64,000 bases of DNA, taken from NCBI GenBank assembly GCA_010279815.1, contig QEOQ01000460.1, forward strand, positions 1,238,245 to 1,302,244. Reading direction: 5' to 3'. Under the pieces are notes generated by a model, which searched no databases, had not been told where the DNA came from, and saw nothing but the letters and a program-made list of their open reading frames with translations. The position numbers and the translations under genes are program-made. This document shows positions 45,576 through 60,837 of this stretch, piece by piece. Every line of letters begins with the position of its first letter. The first letter of the stretch is position 1. This DNA comes from Brachionus plicatilis. Lineage: Eukaryota; Rotifera; Eurotatoria; Ploima; Brachionidae.

Positions 45576-46066
45576 GGCATCTTGAAGTTGTGATCAATTC
45601 AAAATATAATTTCAATTCAAAGAGTTTATCTCTAAATATTAAAATTAATCTTTAAATATATTTAATTAATTTTAATGTAACATGCTTTACATGTTGTGTA
45701 GATTTAAAAAATAAAATAAATTTTTTATTTCAAAAATATTTGTAAGAAAGATCGATCTTTTCATTTTATTATTTAATTGGAATTTGATTTTGAATTTTGA
45801 ATGCTAGATATAAATACTTTTGAAATAAAAAATTCCAAAATAAACTCTACAAAAATCAGTTTATAAATTTAAATTTAAAAATTTATTTTTTCAATGAGTT
45901 GAAAAAATATATTTTTTTTAATTATTTTATTTTTTAAATCTCCATTACATGTAAAGCATGTTAGATTAAATATATTTAAATAAATTTAAAGATTAATTTT
46001 AATATCTAAAGATAAACTCTTTGAATTGAAATGATAATTTGAATTGGTCATCAATTTCAAGATGCC
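45576..46066. mobile_element. Long-TIR MITE, family A copy 2
   Basis: A 491-bp element from ggcatcttgaagttg to caatttcaagatgcc, with ~150-bp inverted arms that match those of copies at 15046 and 50169. Flanking 8-mers are GTAATTTT and GTATTTTA, an imperfect candidate target duplication. Non-coding. Confidence 0.82.
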
Positions 46067-46539
46067 GTATTTTAGATAAAAATAAAAGTTGAGTAAAGAC
46101 GGTTTAAGATGGATGACATGTTGCAAAAACCAGAAAAATGTTGGAGCAACTTCTATGAGTCATTCAGGCTCAATATTGTACTTTAGTAACTGAATCATCC
46201 ATGAAATTTTATACAACACTAAAAACTATTTAGGTTTTTTTAAATATTTTATTTATTATCTAAAAATGACTTTGAGTAGTAAAACTCCTTTCACGATTGT
46301 GATTTAGGAATTTTTATTAAATTTTTAAAATTAGTTAAAATAAAAGACCATTTGAAGTTTTACACAATTTGAAGGAAAAAAATGAAATTTTGAGATATTA
46401 TAAGAAGTCAAATATTCATATGAAGAGCTCGTTTAAGACTTGGCACAACGAGGCTTTTTGAGCTTTCAATGAAGACATCAAAAATGGTCATATACAAGGG
46501 GGGTGATTAGTGATTTTATTCTCATTAAACTATTTTTAA
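46067..46539. other. Intergenic, no gene seen
   Basis: AT-rich sequence between the MITE and the LINE remnant. Nothing recognised. Confidence 0.4.
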
Positions 46540-47047
46540 CCTACCTACTCAGTAAATTTCTAAGTCTAGTATCAATTTTGTCAATTTTCTGGTCTTTGAG
46601 AAGACTATAATACTGAATAGACAGTATGGCATATGGTAAGTGATAAATTGACTTAAAGGAAGTATTCGGAAGTACCTGTAGTCTTTGCATATTTGTAAGG
46701 GAAACACGAGATAATGTGAAAAAACTAAAGTCTAAAATGGAATAGATTTCTGAGTGTTTTTTTTACTAAGCTTCCAAGATTAGTGGGACAAAATCTTAAC
46801 CAAATTCACTCTATCATGACATCTAGAACGGATAAACTCAACTTGGGAGTTAAAGCAGAGATTTTGGTCAAACAAAACAGATTGGAGAGTCTGTGTATGG
46901 AATTTTCTTGCCAAAAAGTTTTAAGCTTAGCATTTTGTTTTTGATTATTTTCCTCTTTTTTATTTTCAGGGAGGTTACCAGAGAAGATTACACTTGTTTA
47001 ATGAAAATTTTTAAACTCATTTTTGTAACCATCGTTGTATTTTTTAA

Positions 47048-47612
47048 CACTAGAAGCACCAAACGGGGTCAAAAGACTCTTTTTAAAATCAAAGATGTTT
47101 TAAGGCTTTATTCGAAAAAAAATACATTAAATTAATCATATATCAATTTTAAATCATGTAATAAAAAAAAAAGATTCCTATAAAAATTATTTCTCACATT
47201 TTTACAAATAATCACACGTTCCGTTGTACATTGTGGGAATACTGATTTATTACAGTTTGTACAGATTACATTAGTTTTATTATTGTTGCAAAGGCGAATT
47301 TGACACTTAACACGCTTTGGAGAACTGTTTTCTTGATCATCTAAACTTAAAGCTCTTTTACGTATACTTTTAGGTGTTTGGGGTGCAGAATGGGTAGAAT
47401 GGGAGTCATTTGACCCTTTTTGGTGCTTCTAGTAGTATATAGTCAATTAAAAAAAATGAAGCATCATGTGAATATGTTAATATAAAATTTTTAAAATTTA
47501 ACTTTATTTAATGTTAACTTTACAATTTCAAGTTTTAATCTTTTCAGACTATTGAATTATAACTTAGTAAAAAATCAAAAAGAGTCATTTTGACACCTTG
47601 GTGCTTTTAGTG
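47048..47612. mobile_element. piggyBac-like element remnant, TTAA target site
   Basis: A 565-bp insertion flanked by TTAA on both sides (47044-47047 and 47613-47616). Its inverted ends read CACTAGAAGCACCAA on the left and, inverted, CACTAAAAGCACCAA on the right. A further copy of the end motif (CTAGAAGCACCAAAAAGGGTCAAA, minus strand) lies at about 47412-47435. TTAA duplication is the hallmark of the piggyBac superfamily. The inside carries a transposase C-terminal fragment (next entry). Confidence 0.85.
47170..47410 (-). pseudogene. piggyBac transposase C-terminal Cys-rich domain fragment
   Basis: Minus-strand frame reads HSAPQTPKSIRKRALSLDD then SSPKRVKCQIRLCNNNKTNV, ICTNCNKSVFPQC and VIICKN. 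A basic linker followed by a C..C-C..C-C-C zinc-binding cluster is what ends piggyBac transposases. No catalytic DDD domain remains, so this is an internally deleted copy. Confidence 0.68.
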
Positions 47613-47913
47613 TTAAAGTAATTTTTTACAATGTTAGCAATGTTTCACCAAATCATAGGCAAACGCCAACGAATAAGACTAATTTTTTGATTCTGCTTTG
47701 GGATGTCATTAGTGTAAATGGAAAAAAGGAGAAGACTAATAACTGCTCCTTGGGGAAGTCCAGTGTCAATAGGCTGTGGAATCGATCCAAAGCTATTTAA
47801 CTTAACAAAAAACTTACGGTGATTCAAAAATTTAACAACTCATTCTAGGATTAAATTTTTTCCAAATATTTACTTTATAAAAACAAAAAAATTATTTTAA
47901 ATCTGTGACTTAG

Positions 47914-48150
47914 TTAGCTGTTTTTAAAAAGTTTTTTTTCTAATTTTTTAGACAGCGTCAGCTTGCGAGGATGAGCAAGGGCTCGTAGACCGGCCTGTGC
48001 TCGAATACTTTTTCTGGCCAGGAGTGTAGCAATTTGTTTGTTATCTTCACGTAAAATATTTATCTTAGATTGCAGACAAAAAAATTGTCCGGTCATAAGT
48101 TTGTGTGTCAAGTGAGCAATATCGATTTTTATTTGGGTTAAAACAAGCAC
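47914..48150 (-). CDS. Unidentified open frame, possible exon
   Basis: About 78 codons on the minus strand with coding-like composition: IDIAHLTHKLMTGQFF, ILREDNKQIATLLARKSIR and PRKLTLSKKLEKKLFKNS, then stop. A ctaatag acceptor-like site lies just upstream (about 48158), so it could be a terminal exon, but no partner exon is visible between it and Groucho. Not recognised; it might also be a piece of a mobile element. Confidence 0.33.
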   Translation of the reverse strand: MLVLTQIKIDIAHLTHKLMTGQFFCLQSKINILREDNKQIATLLARKSIRAQAGLRALAHPRKLTLSKKLEKKLFKNS

Positions 48151-48824
48151 AAATCTATCTATTAGATTTGACAGCTAATTGAGACTGAAATATTTGTACC
48201 AAACGAGGCGGAGAGTTCGTCAGATAGCCGAACCAATTAGAACTAACAATAATTGAATAGGTTCATATTCATATTTGGCATGCATTAGCATACAATGTTC
48301 GATGTTAAATAGAACCATAATTCTATTAACATCTAATCGAACGCTTTCTCTCTCTCTCTCTCTCTCTCTTCTCTAGCACAAACACGAACACAACGCAATA
48401 GATTAAATTAGAAAATTTAGTGGTGTGTGTACACAAGCAATTAGTGATTAGCAAAGTTTGTCTATTAGGCTCAAGCACTCAGATTTGTTCACCACCTCAG
48501 AAAACATCTCAAATGACTTGATTATAATAAATCGAGATTATATGTTAACTTTGTTGCATTATGTTTTTCTAGGAGGAGAGTTCGCTAATTAAAGCGGCGC
48601 ACTAATATTTGCTTCTTATTTACAAATGGCGATTATTTGCCTCTTTTTTTTTTTTTTTTTTTCTCTCTCCAAACCAACCTCAGCCCAGAACCTCCAAAAT
48701 ATAAAAATAAATTTTTTCTTTCCTATTTTTTTAGCATAATGAAAAGTTTAAATTGTTAAAAAAAAATTGCTGAATTGTCGTCGTCAAATTTTCAAAAATT
48801 GAAATCTTCAACCAAATAAACAGA
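48151..48824. promoter_or_regulatory. Upstream region of Groucho
   Basis: Likely promoter/5' UTR of Groucho. It contains a CT microsatellite (tctctctctctctctctct) at about 48348-48370, i.e. GAGA-type repeats on the other strand, and a poly-T tract at about 48642-48662 followed by ttctctctcc. No gene seen. Confidence 0.5.
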
Positions 48825-54707
<5,883 letters not shown>

Positions 54708-54966
54708 ACGCGCCGCCCCTCTCGCCAAGTCCTCACTCTCACGATCTCATTTTGTTCTTTATTTAGGATTAAATAGCCTATTTTTGACACACACACTTTC
54801 TTCAACTAATGTAAAAAATTAAAATTAAATTCTCGATTTCTGTTCTATTGCTAAGTCTCATCTAGCGGCTATGGTGTAAATTGGTGTTCATGGTAGGGCA
54901 CATCGATCACAGTCGGCCATGTCATGCTCGGTCAACTTTTATTCAAAGTTACCTATTCAATTAAAT
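54708..54966 (+). other. Groucho 3' UTR region
   Basis: Sequence after the stop codon, with AATAAA-like signals not clearly placed. It leads directly into an assembly gap. Confidence 0.45.
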
Positions 54967-55137
54967 NNNNNNNNNNNNNNNNNNNNNNNNNNNNNNNNNN
55001 NNNNNNNNNNNNNNNNNNNNNNNNNNNNNNNNNNNNNNNNNNNNNNNNNNNNNNNNNNNNNNNNNNNNNNNNNNNNNNNNNNNNNNNNNNNNNNNNNNNN
55101 NNNNNNNNNNNNNNNNNNNNNNNNNNNNNNNNNNNNN
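54967..55137. other. Assembly gap (171 N)
   Basis: A run of N, so the sequence here is unknown. Confidence 1.
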
Positions 55138-55808
55138 ATTTTCAAATTAATTGTTTTTTTTTTTTTTCTCTTTCGGTCATTTTCCCATTTTTGCTCGGGA
55201 TTTTATTGAATTTTTGATTGACTTTTGATTATTGGAATAAAATTTTTTTTTACTAAATTGAGCAAAGTACAACCAATGTTTAATTGTAAAAAATCTTACA
55301 GACTTTGGCAGACTTTTATAAGTCAGAAGTGCAGGATTTTGCCTTTTTCCAAAAATTTAAAAATAACAAGTCATAAATTTTTTATTATTGTGAAGATGTT
55401 TGTGTTAAATTTCTAAAATTTTCAAAATTGCTTTTAAGCATAAATATTTTTTCGTTTTTTTATTCTTAAATTCACTATAAAAGAAAAAACGATAATGTGC
55501 GTTGATTAAAAAATCATGTTTCAATTTTTACACTGAAAAAGAAATTTAGACTAGTAATTTTATTTTTTCCTCAATAAAATAATTTATGACTTATAATTTT
55601 TAATGTTTTTTTGTTCTATTCTTAAACTAAGTCTAATCCTTAAGTTTTTATTTTTAGATTTTTGAAACAAATCTTGACTTGTCATTTTTAAAAAAAAACT
55701 TTTTAAGTCCAAGTCACACTTTGATTTGTTTTTGAATTATTCAGACTTTTTTCCTGACTTTTATACAAGTCTGGATTTTTGTATACAAAATATTCTTTAT
55801 TTTTAAAA
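55138..55808. other. Intergenic, repeat-like
   Basis: AT-rich, with recurring AAGTC/GACTT words (for example agtcagaag at 55321, gtccaagtcac at 55706, aagtctgg at 55765). No gene seen. Confidence 0.4.
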
Positions 55809-56193
55809 CAGAGTTGTTTAAAAGTCCCAAAAACTAAGTCAAACAAAAAGTTTTAATAAAGAATTAGTTTAAACAATCTTTTTATTGTCCCATATTATAT
55901 TGATGGTATTTTGGTAACTTTTCCAAGTCCAGAATTTTTTTTTTAAATTTGCTAGATCAGGCTTCATATCAAAAAATTTATATACTCTTGGGTTGTCTAA
56001 TGCAATAGATTTGCCATTTATCAGAATTTTCTTGCAATTTTAGCATAAATTTCTTCTTCAGTATTCAAAATTTTTAAGTTGGACTTTTTTTTTGAAAAAA
56101 TTTAAAGTCTTTGGTCGGACTTTTGAAAAAAAAAAAAGTCTGGAATTGGACTTGACTTGAGAATTGTGACTTTTAACTCTTAAAACAACTCTG
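55809..56193. repeat. Short inverted-repeat element with CAGAGTTGTTT ends
   Basis: Begins CAGAGTTGTTTAAAAGTC and ends, inverted, CAGAGTTGTTTTAAGAGTTAAAAGTC. The arms are imperfect and include several AAGTC words. Flanks are TTTTAAAA and TTTTTAAA, so a target duplication is ambiguous. Non-coding MITE-like structure. Confidence 0.6.
55854..55901 (+). repeat. 48-bp direct repeat, copy A
   Basis: taataaagaattagtttaaac..cccatattatatt; one mismatch to copy B at 56751-56798, 897 bp away. Copy A lies inside the 55809-56193 inverted-repeat element. Confidence 0.85.
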
Positions 56194-57743
56194 TTTTTAA
56201 ATCAATTACACCATTCGGGACTGAATATCATGATAAAAATGATTTCAGAATTAAAAACAAAATTAAAATTATGGATATTTTTTATTTTTTTTTTCAAATA
56301 TCAAATTAAATGTTGTGACCAGTCAAATTTTTTCTTAACGAGACTTAAAAAAAAATTTTCATAAAATTAAATTTTTTTTTTCCTCAAATAAATTTTGAGA
56401 CCAATTGGTCTTTAAATTAAATAGCGTTTTTTTTTCGATACAAAAAAAGACCAGTTGGTCATGAAATTTATCAGCCCCCACTATTCAGTTTGATTGTGTA
56501 TTTTTTAAATTAGGAAATAGGCTTAATGTGTCATGAATTGCTCAATATTGATGCTAAATTAAAAATAGAATTTATTTGTGTCTTATTATTAGTTGATGTC
56601 TTGAATATTTTATCAACTAGAACTTATTAAAATTCATTTTACCTTATTTTGGTAATTTATAAATGTATCTTTATTCTTTTTAAGAATCTTGTCATGTACA
56701 TGATTCGATATTTAAGCAACTCTTTTTATTATTATTTATCATCTTATCATTAATAAAGAATTAGTTAAAACAATCTTTTTATTGTCCCATATTATATTAT
56801 ATTTATTCTAAGGCCATTTGGCCCAACATCCAAGGGAACCAAAAAAGTTTACTTTAATGCCCAAAAATAATGTTTCAAATATATAAATAATTAATAGTTT
56901 GATAAAGCATGTAAATTTTTAAACAACCTTGAGGTCTTTAGCTAAAAAATTGCAATGATAAAAATTTTTTAATCGTGATTGAATTTTTTTTTTAAAGAAA
57001 AATCGATCTTATGAATGGGATGCCATTCAAAAGCAAGTTAGATTTCAATAATTAGAACTCAATAAATTAAAAGCTGTAAAAGAACCTATGTTTTTTTGTA
57101 TTATATTTAATTTTTAACTTGAGATTTTGACTTTAGATTCTTGAGGACTCAAATTTTAATTTTCTCATTCTTTTTTCTTTAAAAATTATCATTTTTTACA
57201 TAGGACTTTTTAAGCCTTAGATGGGTATCACTTTTAATTCACCAAATTCTGACAAAAGTAACTTTTTTCACTTTTTTTTTTAATAAAATTGGGCAAATTG
57301 TAGTTTATGATCAAATATAAATGATCACGTTAAAAAGTTACCATTTATCATTTAAAGAAGACTTTTGGTTGCATAATTTTAAATTATATTGAAGAAGCAT
57401 ATTTTTAAATTATTCTTTTAAAATTTACATAAAGATTCAGAAAATTAATGTTTAAATGAATTTTTTATATCTGGAAATTTCTGTAAAATTTTAATACATG
57501 CATATTGCGCACAGCACTTAGGATTGATTTCATGGTAATATGTCTTTACGTCTAATTTTTTAATTAAAAATTCTTAAAAATCTTATTTTTTAAGATTATT
57601 TTTGAGCATGATCATGAAATTTTTATCACAGTTTTCACATTTCTTTTGACAATCATTAATTTAAATGTTCTTATTGCAATAAAAGAGCATATATTTTTAT
57701 TCATCTGTAGTTTAGGGACATACTGTAATAATAATAATATATA
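56194..57743. other. Intergenic, no gene seen
   Basis: AT-rich. Two palindromes GACCAATTGGTC (56399-56410) and GACCAGTTGGTC (56449-56460) lie 50 bp apart. A 48-bp direct repeat copy B is at 56751-56798. GACATACTGTA at 57718-57728 is an inverted copy of the end of the Tc1-type element that begins at 57744. Confidence 0.45.
56751..56798 (+). repeat. 48-bp direct repeat, copy B
   Basis: Matches 55854-55901 with a single difference (ttagttaaaac versus ttagtttaaac). Confidence 0.85.
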
Positions 57744-58204
57744 CAGTATGTCATAAAAAGTTAGAATCAAACTGTAAAATTTAAAAAATTATTTTTTACA
57801 ATTAAAATTATCGTTAAATTAAAATTTTTTATGCTTGAATTAGGTATCTAATTAAAGCTCATTTTTTCTCCTTTTGAATCAATTATAACACTTAAGCTAA
57901 AAAATAAAAGTCTCTTTATTAATTAACTTCAATAATATCTAGCTATCTTTTGTAGAAAAAAAGTTTGGCACAAAAAGTTAGAATCAAGCTTTTTAATCAA
58001 AATAAAAATCGGATATCTGATGTTTTGATTGATTTTTTTACCGAATATGTTAAAATTTTTGGTTATCTTTAATTTGAGACCATGCTTGTCATAAATTGCG
58101 ACAATTAGCTTATTCCTTGATCTCATCAAAGAAAGACTACCAAAAATTTGCCAAAGATAGATAAAAATGGACCAAAAAAAGTCAGCGATGACAAAGATGG
58201 CAAA

Positions 58205-59183
58205 TTTTAGGCATTTTGAAAGATCGCACAGAGACTCAAAGAGAAATAGCTGAGTTTGTTGGAGTTTCGCAAAAATGCGTAAACACAACCAAGCGGAATT
58301 TCCAAGCGACTTCTAGGGTGAACAACTTTGGAAACTGCGGGAGACGTCCAAAACTATCTAATCGTGATGTATCGTTTATTTTCAGAATGGTCCGAAAAAA
58401 CCCTACAACGAGCTATAGAAAAATCACAGCAGACTTTAATTCGAAATTCAAAGAACATAAGATAAGTAAAGAAACGGACCGAAGAGTTCTTGCAAAGAAA
58501 GGTATTGAGTCATATTCCGCGGTAAAAAAGCCGCTTCTAACTGTCAGCGATAGAACAAAACGGTACAAATGGTGTAAAGAAAGACGTAATTGGACCGACA
58601 AAGATTGGGTTAAATTTATTTTTAGTGCCGAGTCGAACTTTGTAATCCTAAATAGGAAATCTAGAGTCTTTGTCAAAAGATTCAAAAATGAAAAATATCA
58701 CCCTAAGTTTTGTGTCCCAAGAGTACAGAAGGGCGGAGGCTCAGTCGGTACATGGGGATGCATATCTTACGAAGGAGTTGATTGTTGCTCCATTTACACT
58801 GGGAGAATAAATCAATATATTTACATGGACACACAAGAAAACAACCTAATCCCATCGGCACAGCTTTTAGTCGATGATGACCAATAGTGGATTTTTCAAC
58901 AGGACATACTGCCAACTCGGTAAAAAATTGGTTTAGAGAGCATAATTTTACAGTTCTTCCATGGTGTCCAAGATCACCTGATCTAAATCCAATTGAAAAT
59001 TTATGGGCATATATTGACCACAAATTGCTCAATTACTGGAAAACTTCAGTCGACCATTTAAAGCAAATTCTCCATGATGAATGGTTGAAAAATATGACTG
59101 AAATCTGTAAAAATTTGATTTTTTCAATGAAAAAACGGGTCGATGCTTGCATAAAAGCAAAAGGCGGTCATTTTAAAGCTTAA
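58205..59183 (+). pseudogene. Tc1-type transposase, inactivated
   Basis: An N-terminal helix-turn-helix (TQREIAEFVGVSQKCVN), a second one (GRRPKLSNRD..), then the catalytic core: DWVKFIFSAESNF, WIFQQD, and PRSPDLNPIENLWAYI near the end. Three defects are visible. The first catalytic Asp (SDES in active relatives) is Ala in SAES. A TAG interrupts the frame just before WIFQQD (58885-58887). A small deletion with frameshift removes the residues between QQD and HTANSVKNW. The coding region is about 325 codons, normal for the family. Confidence 0.88.
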
Positions 59184-59289
59184 AATAATTTTGATTCTAA
59201 CTTTTTGTGCCATATTTTTTGAGGTATGGACAATATTTTATTAAATACAATTATTCATCAATTCAAAAATTATTAATTTCAATTAATTT

Positions 59290-59650
59290 TTCAACTCTAG
59301 GACTAGTCGATTATTCGATTATTCAACTCTAGGACTATTCGATTATTCAACTCAAGGACTATTCGATTATTCAGGTCTAGGACTATTCGTTTATTCGATT
59401 TTTCAACTCTAGGACTAATCGATTATTTGATTATTCAACTCTAGGACTATTCAATTATTTGATTATTCAACTCTAGGACTATTCGATTATTCGATTATTC
59501 AACTCTAGGACTATTCGATTATTCAACTCAAGGACTATTCGATTATTCAGCTCTAGGACTATTCGTTTATTCGATTTTTCAACTCTAGGACTATTCGATT
59601 ATTTGATTATTCAACTCTAGGACTATTCGATTATTCGAGTATTCAGCTTT
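59290..59650 (+). repeat. Tandem array with 176-bp higher-order period
   Basis: Twelve copies of a ~21-32 bp unit around CTCTAGGACTATTCGATTATT. Variant units (CTCAAGGACTA, then CAGSTCTAGG, then TTCGTTTATTCG) recur in the same order 176 bp apart (59351 and 59527), so the array doubled as a block. One inverted unit at 59901-59949 could pair with it. Confidence 0.9.
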
Positions 59651-59699
59651 TCAGGGAAATTACTCAGAATAAATTTAATAAAATCTCTTTTTGCGTCTA

Positions 59700-59880
59700 A
59701 TTAACAGATTTCCCTAAACCGGGGCTGCGCCCCAGACCTCATTCAATCCCCAGTTTGTTTAATCAAAATTAACCCTAATTTGACAAAGCTCAAGACGCCT
59801 AGCGTCGTCTTTCGCTTAGTCAAACTATGGTTAATTTAAGGGTTAATTTTCTTTAACTAAAATTCTACCGGAAATTAATT
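59700..59880. repeat. GC-rich hairpin segment inside the composite element
   Basis: Contains ccctaaaccggggctgcgccccagacctc (59712-59740), with stem GGGGC-TGC-GCCCC, and gacgcctagcgtcgtc (59792-59807). The first block resembles 29986-30014, showing a dispersed repeat. Confidence 0.55.
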
Positions 59881-60224
59881 AAAAATTAAACAATCATTTA
59901 ATAGTCGAATAATCGAATAGTCCTAGAGTTGAATAATCGAATAATCGAGTTTGATTCTAACTTTTTGCGTCATACTGTATAAGCTACAGCAAGACTAGCT
60001 TGCGGAGGTGGCCTATTAGGAGGTCACCTATGAGAGCTCCTTGCACATTACACATAGAAAAGTACTGCAATAAGAAAAACTGTTTAAATTTTTAGGTCAA
60101 AATAAAAGTCAACATTACAGATAGAAAAAGCTGTAAAAGAAAAATTATAAAAATAAGTGTTCATGTTTAAGATTGCTGACTAGACCGGATACTTAGGACT
60201 TAGATTGGTGATAGTAATTTTAAT

Positions 60225-60400
60225 TCATTTAATACATTTGTCTATTATATTTCTGAATTGGTCAATTGTGGGAGCTTCAATTCCATTTTGACTAAGTTGG
60301 TTCCAATTTTTGACTGCTAGATATGTAAAAAATAATAACCTTAATTCAATTTCAAGGTTAATCAACAGGCTAGTGCCCATGCCTAATGAGACTGATTAAG
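60225..60400 (-). pseudogene. LINE remnant, C-terminal end and tail
   Basis: Minus-strand frame reads LRLLFFTYLAVKNWNQLSQN, GIEAPTIDQFRNIIDKCIK, stop: the C-terminal end of a non-LTR polyprotein. The adjoining sequence at 60350-60400 matches the one at 14330-14385, so both belong to one LINE family. Confidence 0.72.
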
Positions 60401-60703
60401 ATTTCATTAATTAGAATCAATATAAAAATATAAAATGTCTAAATATCAAAAATTTAAAATACATAAGATAATTAAAAAAAATTTAATAGAGTTATTGATT
60501 TATTAATTATTTGAAAAAATTTAACAGTAGCGTATTTTAGTTGAAAAATACAAATTTTGAAAAAAAAATCTGTATAAATTAAATTTATGTTATTGAATAT
60601 TGAAAGCCTATATGCCTAATGGCCGAAGAACATTTTTTGTGTTTCAAATTTTGAAACAATTGAAAAGATAGAAAAAAATATTTTTATTATTTTTTGCATA
60701 TTT
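60401..60703. other. Intergenic, no gene seen
   Basis: AT-rich sequence between LINE pieces, probably decayed LINE DNA. Nothing recognisable. Confidence 0.35.
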
Positions 60704-60827
60704 AATGCGGCATTTATACCAAAATTTTGACATTAACTGCAGCATTTTTAGTCGCAGCGTATCTGGAAAAAAAAGTGGGTTAAATGCATGCATCAAAATC
60801 CAGAATTCTGAAAATAAATGCCGCATT
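60704..60827. mobile_element. 124-bp MITE with AATGCGGCATTTAT ends
   Basis: Perfect 14-bp inverted ends AATGCGGCATTTAT / ATAAATGCCGCATT. It sits within the broken LINE. The ends share AATGC[AG]GC with the arms of the 181-bp inverted repeat at 15609-16119, so the two may be related. Confidence 0.65.
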
Positions 60828-60837
60828 AGGGGGCAAG

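Larger units (their letters stand above)
46540..47830 (-). pseudogene. LINE reverse transcriptase remnant split by a piggyBac-like element
   Basis: On the minus strand, 47827-47640 encodes DTGLPQGAVISLLLFSIYTN and, after a frameshift, FAYDLV, corresponding to the GxPQGS and FADDL blocks of RT. The frame is interrupted at 47612-47048 by an insertion. It then resumes with QRWLQK and KFSLNKCNLL (template-grip region) and much lower with VSLTNMQRLQV, FKSIYHLPYAI and DKIDTRLRNLL, the C-terminal region. Several stops mark it as dead. Confidence 0.78.
57744..59977. mobile_element. Tc1-type composite element with nested terminal repeats
   Basis: The outer ends read CAGTATGTCATAAAAAGTTAGAATC (57744) and its inverted match at 59950-59977, flanked by TA on both sides. 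A second, inner pair with the same core (TTTGGCACAAAAAGTTAGAATC at about 57963, inverted at about 59191-59213) brackets the transposase. This looks like a 1.25-kb Tc1 copy inside, or recombined with, a related element. The right part (59290-59950) holds a tandem array and its inverted copy. Confidence 0.82.
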
